NCBI GenBank assembly: GCA_021818865.1
Contig: JAKASX010000040.1
Location: forward strand, 1 to 32,044
Reading direction: 5' to 3'
Source of the DNA: Acidobacteriota bacterium
Lineage (GTDB): Bacteria > Acidobacteriota > Terriglobia > Acidiferrales > UBA7541
DNA: 32,044 nt
The notes under the pieces were generated by a model, which was not told where the DNA came from, ran no database searches, and was given only the letters and a program-made list of their open reading frames with translations. Made by a program: the position numbers and the translations under genes. This document shows, in pieces, positions 1 through 8,899 of the stretch (positions are counted from its first letter, which is position 1; each line of letters begins with the position of its first letter).

Positions 1-40
1 TTTGGGAGCAGAAGGCAAGGAATTACAGGCACTTGCGGTG

Positions 41-2959
41 ATGCGAATTCAGCGGGCGCTACTGCTGAGAGCGGTCGTGGCGCTGGCGGCGTGGGTGATT
101 GCTGCCGGCGTGACGGCGGCCGCACAGGCGCCGTCGATCGAGGGGCAGATGGTGACCGCAGTTCGCGTGGTCACCGAAACGGGGCAGGTGCTTGAACGGA
201 ACCCGAAAAATCTGTCGCTGGTTGCCGGCAAGCCTTACCGCACCGATATCGAGCGCGATGCTCTCAAGCAACTCTTCGCCACCGGGCTGTATTCGGCGAT
301 CAGCACCGAAGCGACGCCGGAGGCGGGAGGAGTGCGAATCGATTTCGTCGTCGCGGAGAACTACTTTTTCGGGGTGCAGCGGGTCGAAGGGCTGAAGGAA
401 CCGCCGAGCGAGGCGCGGGCGCTGGCGGCGATGGGGCTCGAGCTGGGGCACACCTACACGAAGAGCACGATGGATGAGGCGTTGCGCGGGCTGAAAGGGG
501 CGCTGGCCGACGACGGATTGTATCAGGCAACGCTGGCCGTGGAACTCGACCGGGTGACGAACACGCGGCTGGTGAACGTAACCGTGCTCGTGAAATCCGG
601 GCGGCGGGCGCGATTCGGACCGATCACATTCATCAATCATTCGCCCTTCAAGGCGCACGAGCTGCTGAAACGCACGAAATTGCGCAGCGGCCAGGCGGTA
701 ACGGCGGAACGCATTTCGAGGGGTGTGGACCGGCTGCGGAAGTATCTGGTGAAGAAGAATTATTTGACGGCGCGCGTGGACGCGACGCGCGGCGAGTACG
801 AGCCGCAACCCAACGCCGTGCCGCTTTCGATCCGCGTGGAAGCCGGTCCCGAGGTGCGCCTGGCGGTGGAGGGCGCGCACGTGGGCGGCAAGCAACTGAA
901 GAAACTGATTCCGATTTACCAGGAAGGGGCGGTGGATCCGGACCTGCTGGAAGAGGGCCGGCGAAATCTGCGGAATTATTTCGAAGGGAAGGGGTATTTC
1001 AACAGCAAAGTCAGTTTTCTGACGCGGGAAGGGGAAGAGGGAAAGCAGGAACGGATCGTCTACGTGGTGGAGCGCGGCACGAAGAGCCGGCTGGTGCGCG
1101 TGATTTTCAAGGGGAACCAGTATTTCAGCAGCGAACTGCTGGCCAGCCGGCTGACGATCCAGCCGGCGAGCTTTCTCTCGCCCGGGCGCTTCAGCCCGCG
1201 GCTGCTCGAGGCGGACGTCAATTCGATTCGCGGGATCTATTTGGCGAGCGGGTTTCGCGACGCAAGCGTGAAGTCGAAGGTGGTGGACGACTACGAGGGC
1301 CGGAAAAACAATCTCCTGGTGGAGTTTCTGATCGACGAGGGGCCGCAGACGAAGGTCGAGTCGCTGGCGATCCACGGCAACCAGGCGATTCCGACCGATC
1401 AATTGCTCAACGTCATCGGCTCGACACCTGGCCAGCCCTATTCCGAAGCCAACATCTCGAACGACCGCGACAATATCCTAGCGCTCTACTACAACAGCGG
1501 CTTCCCCGACGCCAGTTTCCAGTATCAGGCGAAGCGGGTGGGAGCGAACCGGATGGGCCTGAACTACACGATCCATGAAGGCCCGCAGGTGATCGTGAAG
1601 AAGGTGATCGTGGTGGGCTACCGGCACACGCGGCCGGGGGTGATTCGCCGCGAGGTGCAGATCCGGCAGGGCCAGCCGCTTCGCGAGGCCGATATCGTTT
1701 CGACACAGGATCGGCTGTACAACCTGGGCATTTTCAACCGAGTGGATATCGCCACGGAAAACCCGAACGGGGGCCTGGAAGAAAAGAACGTGGTGATCAA
1801 CACGAGGGAAGGGGACCGGTACACAATCGGGTACGGCGGAGGGGTGGAAGCGCAGCGGATCGGGAGCACGACGAGCGCCACGAGCACGGCGCTGGAATTC
1901 AGCCCGCTGGGGATTTTCGATTTCAGCAAGCTGAACATGTTCGGGCGGGCGCAAACTCTGTCGTTCAAGCTACGCGCCAGCACGCTGCAGTACCGCGGGC
2001 TGCTGAGCTATCAGATTCCGAACCTGCTGACGAATCACCGATTCAATCTGTTGGTCACGGGTTTCGCCGACAAGACGCGCAACGTGAACACGTTCACCGG
2101 GACCACGTACGAAGGGTCGCTGCAGGTGCTCCAGAACTACGCACGCGGCAGCACGCTGCTGTACCGGTACACGTTCCGCCACGTGCTGGTGGACGCGAGT
2201 ACGCTGAAAATCAACCCCGAGCAGATTCCGCTCTACAGCCAGCCGACGCGGGTATCGGGATTCGGGCTGACGTGGGTTCGCGATCACCGCAACAACCCGG
2301 CCGAAGCGACAAAAGGCAGCTACAACACAGCCGACGTGAGCCTGTATTCGACGTCGCTCGGATCGAGCGCGAGCTTCCTGCGCGTGTTCGTTCAGAACAC
2401 CACCTATACGCCCTTCGGCCATATTTTTGTTTTCGCACGATCCACGCGGTTCGGGGTCGAGGAACCCTTTGCCGGGACGGTGGACAACGACATCCCGCTG
2501 CCGGAACGATTCTTCGCCGGCGGCGGGAACAGCTTGCGGGGTTTCGGGCTCAATCAGGCCGGGCCGCGCGACCCGGTGACCGGATTTCCGGTGGGCGGGC
2601 TGGCCGAACTGATTTTCAACCAGGAAGTGCGGTTTCCGATGCGGCTGCCGTTCATTGGGACGGCGCTCGGCGGGGCGCTTTTCTACGACGCGGGAAACGT
2701 GTACAGCAGCTTCGACAAGATCACGCTGGCGAGTTCGCCCGCTTCGCCTTCGGAACTGAATTTTTTCTCGCACACCGTCGGTCTCGGCATCCGCTACCTG
2801 ACGCCGGTGGGACCGGTGCGATTCGATCTGGGCTACCTGCTGAATCCGGCGAAATTCCAGACGACGTGCACCGCCGGAACGCCGGGATGCACGAACGGGG
2901 TGCAGCTTTCGCGGCTGCCGCGGCTGCAATTCTTTTTCAACATCGGGTCGGTGTTCTAA
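41..2959 (+). CDS. BamA/TamA-type Omp85 outer-membrane assembly protein
   Basis: A 972-residue Omp85 protein that would insert beta-barrel proteins into the outer membrane, or form the TamA-like half of a TamA/TamB pair. The ATG at 41 is preferred because it opens a clear signal peptide (MRIQRALLLRAVVALAAWVI, ending near an AQA site). The frame is open back to the window edge, so an upstream start cannot be excluded. The first ~570 residues are tandem POTRA-like repeats, seen as recurrent motifs such as VEGLKEPPSEA, FINHSPFKAHELL, FKGNQYFSSELL, IHGNQAIPTDQLL and VVGYRHTRPGVI. The C-terminal ~380 residues are a beta-barrel with the family's conserved loop motif GGGNSLRGFG, and the protein ends in an aromatic residue (GSVF). 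Its stop shares one base with the next start (TAATG), so translation is probably coupled to the SurA-like gene. The family call is secure. BamA versus TamA cannot be settled here, though the nearby TamB-like gene favours a TamA-like role or a shared one. Confidence 0.92.
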   Translation: MRIQRALLLRAVVALAAWVIAAGVTAAAQAPSIEGQMVTAVRVVTETGQVLERNPKNLSLVAGKPYRTDIERDALKQLFATGLYSAISTEATPEAGGVRIDFVVAENYFFGVQRVEGLKEPPSEARALAAMGLELGHTYTKSTMDEALRGLKGALADDGLYQATLAVELDRVTNTRLVNVTVLVKSGRRARFGPITFINHSPFKAHELLKRTKLRSGQAVTAERISRGVDRLRKYLVKKNYLTARVDATRGEYEPQPNAVPLSIRVEAGPEVRLAVEGAHVGGKQLKKLIPIYQEGAVDPDLLEEGRRNLRNYFEGKGYFNSKVSFLTREGEEGKQERIVYVVERGTKSRLVRVIFKGNQYFSSELLASRLTIQPASFLSPGRFSPRLLEADVNSIRGIYLASGFRDASVKSKVVDDYEGRKNNLLVEFLIDEGPQTKVESLAIHGNQAIPTDQLLNVIGSTPGQPYSEANISNDRDNILALYYNSGFPDASFQYQAKRVGANRMGLNYTIHEGPQVIVKKVIVVGYRHTRPGVIRREVQIRQGQPLREADIVSTQDRLYNLGIFNRVDIATENPNGGLEEKNVVINTREGDRYTIGYGGGVEAQRIGSTTSATSTALEFSPLGIFDFSKLNMFGRAQTLSFKLRASTLQYRGLLSYQIPNLLTNHRFNLLVTGFADKTRNVNTFTGTTYEGSLQVLQNYARGSTLLYRYTFRHVLVDASTLKINPEQIPLYSQPTRVSGFGLTWVRDHRNNPAEATKGSYNTADVSLYSTSLGSSASFLRVFVQNTTYTPFGHIFVFARSTRFGVEEPFAGTVDNDIPLPERFFAGGGNSLRGFGLNQAGPRDPVTGFPVGGLAELIFNQEVRFPMRLPFIGTALGGALFYDAGNVYSSFDKITLASSPASPSELNFFSHTVGLGIRYLTPVGPVRFDLGYLLNPAKFQTTCTAGTPGCTNGVQLSRLPRLQFFFNIGSVF

Positions 2960-3606
2960 TGCGGGGAGCGGCAAAACTGGCGATGGCGATCTGGCTGGCG
3001 ACGGCGCTTGCTGGAACCGCGCGAGCGCAACAGGTGGTGGACCGCATCGTGGCGCGCGTGGGCGACGACATCATCACGCTGAGCGACATTCAGGAGCTTG
3101 GACGCTATCAGCAACTGGTGCAGGGGAATGAGCAAACGCAGGCGGAGCGGCTGCGCGAGCTGATCGAGCAATGGGTGGTGCAGCGCGACGCCACGCTCTC
3201 CGGCTTCCGGCCGCCGGCGGCGGCGGACGTGGAGAAGGCGCTCGCGGCGCTCGAAAAACGCTTCGGCTCGCCCAAGGCGTTCGAGGAGCGGCTGAAGGAA
3301 CTCGGGCTGAGCGAGAGCGATGCGCGGCAGATGGTGGAACGGCAACTATTTCTGAGCCGGTACCTCGATTTCCGATTCCGGGCCGAGGTGCAAGTGACCG
3401 AAAGCCAGATTGAAGACTACTATCGAACTACGCTCGTGCCGGAGCTGAAACGCGCTCGCCAGCCGGTGCCACCTCTCGAATCAGTAGCCGACAAGATTCG
3501 CGAGGTGCTCATCGAGCGCGGGATCAGCCAGCGCGCGGAGAAATGGCTGGACGAGCTTCGCACGCGGTGGAACGTGCAAACGATCGGAGGCCCGGCGGAG
3601 AAATGA
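2959..3606 (+). CDS. SurA-like periplasmic chaperone lacking a PPIase domain
   Basis: A 215-residue exported protein. The signal peptide spans about residues 1-23 (MRGAAKLAMAIWLATALAGT, then ARA before QQ). The mature start, VVDRIVARVGDDIITLSDI, is the characteristic opening of the SurA N-terminal domain, and the rest is helical (ERLRELIEQWVVQRDA, FEERLKELGLSESDARQMV). The C-terminal helix VADKIREVLIERGISQRAEKW matches the returning helix of that domain. No parvulin rotamase domain is visible, whereas full SurA has one or two in about 430 residues. The protein probably binds unfolded outer-membrane proteins in the periplasm without isomerase activity. The start ATG overlaps the upstream stop by one base, and the stop overlaps the next start (ATGA), placing it in one operon between an Omp85 protein and a TamB-like protein. 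Confidence 0.85.
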   Translation: MRGAAKLAMAIWLATALAGTARAQQVVDRIVARVGDDIITLSDIQELGRYQQLVQGNEQTQAERLRELIEQWVVQRDATLSGFRPPAAADVEKALAALEKRFGSPKAFEERLKELGLSESDARQMVERQLFLSRYLDFRFRAEVQVTESQIEDYYRTTLVPELKRARQPVPPLESVADKIREVLIERGISQRAEKWLDELRTRWNVQTIGGPAEK

Positions 3607-6600
3607 AGGTCCGCTGGCGAAAAGTCGGTCTTGTGACCCTGGCCGTGCTGCTGGTGGCGGCGGGAGCGGCGGTGGTGCTGTGGAAAACGGGCGAGGTGGA
3701 ACGCTGGGCGCGCGCGCTGGTGATCAGCCAGGTGGATAAGGCGACCGGCGGGAAGCTGGAACTGAGCGGCTTCCATTTGAGCCTTGCTCCCTTCACGGTG
3801 GAACTCGACGGATTCACGCTGCACGGGCGCGAATCGGCGGGCGAGCGGCCATTTCTGCGGATTGCGCGCATCGTCGTCCATCTGGATTTCCGTAAATTGC
3901 TGGAAGGCAAAGTGGTGCTGGGAGGGGTGACGGTCGATCGGCCGGACGTTTACGTGCGGATGGACCGAGATGGGCATTCGAACCTGCCCTCGCCTCCGCA
4001 TGGAAAGCCGTCGAAGCCGTGGCACGAGCGGCTTTTCGCGATCACGATCGAGCATCTGCGGCTGAGCGACGGGCTCATTCGCTTCAACGATCGCCGCATT
4101 CCGCTGAGCGCCGAGGGCGGCCAGTTTCATTTCGCGATGGAGTATTTCGCGCTGGCGCAAGGAAAGGATTTCTACCGCGGGGACGTGGGTTGGAAGGAGA
4201 TGAGAGTGGCGGCGCGGAAATGGGTGCCGTTTCCCTCGAGCTGGTCGGCGAAATTCACGATCGGCCGGAACGGCGGATCGCTCGACCAGTTCCGCTGGGA
4301 GCTGCCGGATTCCTTCATCGAAGCGCGAGCCGACTGGCCGCGCTGGACGGAGAAGCAGGCGGATTTTCACTACAAGGTGCGGCTGAACCTGAACGACATC
4401 CGCGTTCTGATGCACAAGCCGCATACGCCGCGGGGCGTTGTGGAGTCCACGGGAAATCTGCGCTACGCGCCGGGCGCCTGGAAGCTGCACGGGTACTATA
4501 CGGCCAAGGGCATCACGATGGGATTCACGTGGTTTCACGCGGCGAACATGAGTTCCCGGGGGACGCTGCTGGCCGATTCGCGCGGCGTGGAAATCCCGGA
4601 TTTCCAGGCATGGGCGATGGGAGGGGAATTCACCGGCGTCGTTCAAATGAACGCCAAGACGCTGAACTTCGTCGCGCGGACCCAAGCGCACCACGTCAAC
4701 CTGGCGCAACTGCTGGCCGCAGTGCAGAACGAGAATCTGCCCGTTCAGACGTTCCATTGGAACGCCGACGTGGACATCCGCTCGGTGACCGCGTGGCACG
4801 CCGACTTCCGCGACATGACCGCGCAGGGCAAGATGAACTGGACGCCGCTCGCCGCGACGCCGGCCGGCGAACTGCCGGCCACCGCCGCGATTGATTACAA
4901 CTATCAGATGAGCCGGAGCGACGTCTTCGCCCAGGGCACGATCGAGACGCCGAACACGAAAATTGCGTTAAAGGGAACGATCGGCGACCACAATTCGAAC
5001 ATGGTGACCGAGGTAACCGCGAACCACCTGCGCGATTGGGACGATCTGATCAATTACCTGCGCGGGCGGCACGCGACGCCGGTGCCGGTGCTGGGGCGGG
5101 CGGTGTGGAAAGGCAGCATCACCGGCCGCATTTCTCATCCGCTTTTTTCCGGCCACGTTCACGCCTGGAACGCGACCTACGACAAGCTGCACTGGGATGA
5201 AATCCAAGGCGACGTTGACTATTCGCCCGACCTGCTGACGCTGACGGACATGCGAGTGCGGCGAGGCCGGTCGCTCGTCGCGCTTTCCCTGCACATGGGC
5301 CTGAACAAATGGAATTTCGAGCCGCAGAGCGAATGGACGCTGCGCGCGCAGCTGGAACACGCCGACACGGCCGATCTGCAGGCTCTTGCCGGCACGCATT
5401 ACCCGGAGCACGGCTGGCTGAGCGGCGACTTTCGCGGACGAGGGACGCGCAGCCAGCCGGAACTTTCCGGCTCGTTCCAATTGAGCGAGTTTCGCGCCGG
5501 AGGATTCCTGTTCCCCAGGGTGTCCGGCCGCCTGGAGCTCGATCCGGCGACGGTGCGGCTGGCGGGCGTGCGGGCGCAGTTCGGGTCGGGGTCGCTGGGC
5601 GGCGAATTCAGCTACCAGCAGAAGAGCGGACAGGTGGAATTCGATCTTTACGGCGAGAGCTTGCCGCTCGATGCCATTCCGCACATCCAGTCGCCTTCGC
5701 TGCCCCTGGCCGGACGACTCGATTTCCGGCTGATCGGCAGCGGCCCGCCGCGGGCGCCGGTGGGACAGGGAACCATCCGGCTTTCGAGCCTGCGCGCCGG
5801 GAACGAATTGGTGGGAGATTTGCTGGGCCGGCTCAATTCGGATGGTCGCCGGCTGCAAATCCAGCTGACGACGGAGCTGGTGCGGGGAAAGATGAGTGGG
5901 GTGGTGGATTTGGCGTTGGCTGACAGCTACCCGATCAAGGGCCAGCTGAGCGCCGAAGGAGTGGACCTCGATCCGTTCATCGAGGCCGGACTGCACCTGC
6001 ACGCGCTGACCAGCCACAGCCAGGTGAGCGGCCAATTCCAACTGGGCGGAGAACTGCTGCACCCGGATACGATCGCGGTCGCGGCGGACGTTTCGCGGGT
6101 GGTGATGTCTTTCGAGCACGTCACGCTGGAAAACGTGGGGCCGATCCGGCTGATCTACCGCAAGGCGGACGTGCGCGTGGAGCAGGCCGAGCTGAAGGGG
6201 CCGGACAGCAATTTTCAACTGAGCGGGGTGGTGCGTTTCAATCGCGACGAACCGCTGGAGCTGCGCGTGGTGGGAGCGATGAACCTGAAGCTGATCGCCG
6301 GCTTTTTTCCGCAACTCCAATCGCAAGGAGCGGCGAAGGTGGACGCGCTGGTGGTGGGCACGTTCGGGCAGCCGCAGATCAACGGCCGGGCTCAACTGGA
6401 GAACGCCGGGCTCAGCTACAGCGACATGCCGATCAGCCTGAGCGCGTTGAACGGGGATCTGATCTTTTCGAGCAACCACGTTTCCTTTTCCAACCTTTCG
6501 GCCGAAGCGGGAGGCGGAAAACTGCTGCTGGGAGGAACGGTGAATTTCCCGCGCGGCGCGAGCCTGCTCCAATACGAAATCACGATCAACGCGACGGGAG

Positions 6601-7538
6601 TGCGCGTGCGCTGGCCGACGGGGATGAGCTGGCTCTTCAGCGCGAAGGCGCGGATGATCGGCAATACGCGGCAGGCGACGCTGGGCGGGCAGATCACGCT
6701 CGATCGCTTGCTGCTGACGAACGGATTGAGCGACGCGGCGGTTCTACTTGCCGCGCCCAACCAGCCCACGATCGAATCCGAGGAGTCCTCGCCGTTCCTG
6801 CGCAACCTGCAGCTGGATTTCACGGTGAACTCGGGGGCAGGGTCGCGACTGGAATGGACGGGAGCGAACATCGAGACCGACGCGAACGTGCGGGTGAGGG
6901 GCACATGGTCGCGGCCGTCGGTGCTGGGGCACGTGCATCTGCTCTCGGGCGAAGTGAATTTCCAGGGCAATACGTTCAAACTGAGCCGCGGCGACATGAA
7001 CTTCGCGAATCCGTTGCGACTCGATCCCGTTTTGAACATCGAAGCGACGACGACGATCCAGCAGTACGAGATCACCGTAGACCTGACCGGCCGCGCAAGC
7101 GCGCTGCGATTCTCCTACCATTCCGATCCGCCACTGCCGCAAAGCGACGTCATTTCGCTGCTGGCGCTAGGCTACACGGGCGAAGAGAGCATGGTGCGGT
7201 CATCGACCGGCAGCCAATACGGCGCGACGGCGCTGCTTTCGGCTGCGGTCTCGAGCGAGGTGGGCGGGCGCATCTCGCGGTTGTTTGGCATCAGCCGCTT
7301 CAGCGTGGAACCCTACCAAGGCGTGCTGGGCACCGAGCCGAACGCCGGCGCGCGCATCACGATCGAGCAACAGGTGACACGAAACCTCACCGTGACCTAT
7401 TCGACCAACGCCGCTTCCAACGCGGAAGAGGTGATTCAGATCGAATACGCGATCAGCCGCGACATTTCACTGGTGGCGCTGCGAGACATCAACGGCACCT
7501 TCGGCCTGAGCGTCGAATTCAAAAAGCATTTCAAGTAA
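3603..7538 (+). CDS. TamB-like AsmA-family translocation/assembly or lipid-transfer protein
   Basis: A 1311-residue protein with one N-terminal membrane anchor (about residues 8-29, VGLVTLAVLLVAAGAAVVLW) followed by a very long beta-rich periplasmic region. The early AsmA-like part reads LELSGFHLSLAPFTVELDGF and IARIVVHLDFRKLLEGKVVL. The last ~350 residues have the TamB (DUF490) C-terminal signature: GHVHLLSGEVNFQGNTFKLS, FANPLRLDPVLNIEA, PPLPQSDVISLLALGYTG and YSTNAASNAEEVIQIEYAIS. TamB proteins bridge inner and outer membranes, work with Omp85 partners, and have been linked to phospholipid transport. The start ATG overlaps the SurA-like stop (ATGA), so the three genes are probably translated as a unit. 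The length is typical of TamB (about 1200-1500 residues). The family call is secure, but the precise substrate is unknown. Confidence 0.9.
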   Translation: MKVRWRKVGLVTLAVLLVAAGAAVVLWKTGEVERWARALVISQVDKATGGKLELSGFHLSLAPFTVELDGFTLHGRESAGERPFLRIARIVVHLDFRKLLEGKVVLGGVTVDRPDVYVRMDRDGHSNLPSPPHGKPSKPWHERLFAITIEHLRLSDGLIRFNDRRIPLSAEGGQFHFAMEYFALAQGKDFYRGDVGWKEMRVAARKWVPFPSSWSAKFTIGRNGGSLDQFRWELPDSFIEARADWPRWTEKQADFHYKVRLNLNDIRVLMHKPHTPRGVVESTGNLRYAPGAWKLHGYYTAKGITMGFTWFHAANMSSRGTLLADSRGVEIPDFQAWAMGGEFTGVVQMNAKTLNFVARTQAHHVNLAQLLAAVQNENLPVQTFHWNADVDIRSVTAWHADFRDMTAQGKMNWTPLAATPAGELPATAAIDYNYQMSRSDVFAQGTIETPNTKIALKGTIGDHNSNMVTEVTANHLRDWDDLINYLRGRHATPVPVLGRAVWKGSITGRISHPLFSGHVHAWNATYDKLHWDEIQGDVDYSPDLLTLTDMRVRRGRSLVALSLHMGLNKWNFEPQSEWTLRAQLEHADTADLQALAGTHYPEHGWLSGDFRGRGTRSQPELSGSFQLSEFRAGGFLFPRVSGRLELDPATVRLAGVRAQFGSGSLGGEFSYQQKSGQVEFDLYGESLPLDAIPHIQSPSLPLAGRLDFRLIGSGPPRAPVGQGTIRLSSLRAGNELVGDLLGRLNSDGRRLQIQLTTELVRGKMSGVVDLALADSYPIKGQLSAEGVDLDPFIEAGLHLHALTSHSQVSGQFQLGGELLHPDTIAVAADVSRVVMSFEHVTLENVGPIRLIYRKADVRVEQAELKGPDSNFQLSGVVRFNRDEPLELRVVGAMNLKLIAGFFPQLQSQGAAKVDALVVGTFGQPQINGRAQLENAGLSYSDMPISLSALNGDLIFSSNHVSFSNLSAEAGGGKLLLGGTVNFPRGASLLQYEITINATGVRVRWPTGMSWLFSAKARMIGNTRQATLGGQITLDRLLLTNGLSDAAVLLAAPNQPTIESEESSPFLRNLQLDFTVNSGAGSRLEWTGANIETDANVRVRGTWSRPSVLGHVHLLSGEVNFQGNTFKLSRGDMNFANPLRLDPVLNIEATTTIQQYEITVDLTGRASALRFSYHSDPPLPQSDVISLLALGYTGEESMVRSSTGSQYGATALLSAAVSSEVGGRISRLFGISRFSVEPYQGVLGTEPNAGARITIEQQVTRNLTVTYSTNAASNAEEVIQIEYAISRDISLVALRDINGTFGLSVEFKKHFK

Positions 7539-7547
7539 CGGGGACGG

Positions 7548-7563
7548 GGCGCGCCTCCGCGCC
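7548..7563 (+). terminator. weak hairpin terminator candidate after tamB
   Basis: A perfect six-base-pair G+C stem, GGCGCG-CCTC-CGCGCC, starts ten bases after the tamB stop and is followed by only three T residues. It is the right place to end the three-gene operon, but the short T tract makes efficiency doubtful. Confidence 0.3.
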
Positions 7564-7622
7564 TTTCACCAACCTATCCGCGCAGGCCGTGCTGTGATAG
7601 CGTTGCGCAGGACGGACACACC

Positions 7623-8813
7623 ATGGACGAACTGGCCGGCTGGCGAAAAGAATTTCCGATTCTCGAACGCACCACCTACCTGATCAGCAATTCGCTCGGG
7701 GCGATGCCTCGGGCCGTCCGCGACCAGATGGAAGATTACGCGCACACGTGGGAAACGCGCGGCGTGCGGGCGTGGGAGGAAAGCTGGTGGGAAATGGCCG
7801 CGCGCGTCGGCGACCGGATCGGGGAACTGCTCGGCGCGGGTCCCGGCCAGGTGTCGCTGCACCAGAACGTGACGCTGGCGCAGGCGGTCGTTTCCTCCTG
7901 TTTCGATTTTTCCGGCCAGCGGAACAAAGTGGTGATGGTGGACCTGGAATTTCCCTCCGTCCTCTACTTCTATCTGGAGCAGCGGCGGCGCGGCGCCCGG
8001 GTGACGATCGTTCCCAGCCCGGACGGCGTCCACGTGGATCTGGAAGGCCTGCTGCGGGCGATTGACGATGAGACGCTGCTGGTGCCGATTTCGCAGGTAT
8101 TGTTCCGCAGCGCGACGATCGTCAACGCGCAAGCCATCGTGCGCCGGGCCCACGAGGTTGGCGCCCACGTCATCCTCGATCTGTTTCAGGCCACCGGCAC
8201 GGTTCCGATTGACGTCGGCGCGCTCGAAACCGATTTTGCCGTCGGTGGCGTGCTGAAATGGCTGTGCGGAGGGCCCGGCGTCGCGTATCTCTACGTTCGC
8301 GAGGATTTGCAGCGAAGGCTGGAACCGGCGCTGACCGGCTGGATGGCGCACCAGCGGCCCTTCGACTTTGCGGTCGGGCCGATCGAACGCCGCGAAGACG
8401 GGTTTCGTTTTCTGAACGGCACGCCGCAGGTGCCGGCGCTTTACGCATGCCAGCCGGGAATCGGGATCATCCGGGAGGTGGGCGTCGAGCGGATTCGCGC
8501 GAAATCCATGCGACAAACGGCGCGGCTGGTGGAAGGCGCACGAGCGCGGGGCTGGCGCGTGCACACGCCGCTCGATCCCGCCGAGCGCGCCGGGACCGTT
8601 TCGATCGACTGCCCTCACGCGGCGGAAACCACGCGCGAACTGCTGGCGCGCGAAATTCTGGTGGATTACCGCCCCGGCGCGGGCATCCGGCTTTCGCCTC
8701 ACTTTTATAACGAGGATGACGAGCTGGATTTCGCGCTCGAACAGATCGAGGAAATTTTGCGCACCGAAGCGTGGCGGCGCCACGCGAAAGGGAGCGCGCA
8801 GGCCGGGTCGTAG
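7623..8813 (+). CDS. Kynureninase-like class V aminotransferase-fold PLP enzyme
   Basis: A 396-residue fold-type I PLP enzyme of the class V aminotransferase family, most like kynureninase (kynurenine to anthranilate, or 3-hydroxykynurenine to 3-hydroxyanthranilate). The PLP-binding aspartate is D186 in AHVILDLFQATGTVPIDV. The Schiff-base lysine is probably K212 in FAVGGVLKWLCGGPGVAYLY, where the K-x2-L-x-GGPG arrangement is typical of kynureninases. SLHQNVTLA (about 78-86) would contact the cofactor phosphate. Length is slightly below usual kynureninases (about 410-430). The ATG has an AGGACGG ribosome site upstream. It faces an ACMSD-like gene across an 86-base gap, which supports a tryptophan/kynurenine-type role. 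Alternatives are another class V enzyme such as a cysteine desulfurase-like or isopenicillin N epimerase-like protein. Fold is certain; substrate is moderate. Confidence 0.75.
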   Translation: MDELAGWRKEFPILERTTYLISNSLGAMPRAVRDQMEDYAHTWETRGVRAWEESWWEMAARVGDRIGELLGAGPGQVSLHQNVTLAQAVVSSCFDFSGQRNKVVMVDLEFPSVLYFYLEQRRRGARVTIVPSPDGVHVDLEGLLRAIDDETLLVPISQVLFRSATIVNAQAIVRRAHEVGAHVILDLFQATGTVPIDVGALETDFAVGGVLKWLCGGPGVAYLYVREDLQRRLEPALTGWMAHQRPFDFAVGPIERREDGFRFLNGTPQVPALYACQPGIGIIREVGVERIRAKSMRQTARLVEGARARGWRVHTPLDPAERAGTVSIDCPHAAETTRELLAREILVDYRPGAGIRLSPHFYNEDDELDFALEQIEEILRTEAWRRHAKGSAQAGS

Positions 8814-8835
8814 CAGGCGGCTCAACCTCGAAGCG

Positions 8836-8868
8836 GTCGGGACCCTTCGCTTTGCTCGGAGATGACAA
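8836..8868. repeat. dispersed palindromic repeat, copy 1 (degenerate)
   Basis: GTCGGGACCCTTCGCTTTGC followed by TCGGAGATGACAA fills the gap between two convergent genes. Its ends match the other two copies in this window (GGGA-CCTTC on the left, GATGACA on the right), but the central palindrome is much reduced. It is intergenic, like the other copies. Confidence 0.5.
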
Positions 8869-8899
8869 CGGGTTGTGGGTCGCGGGCTGGGTGTCGGCG

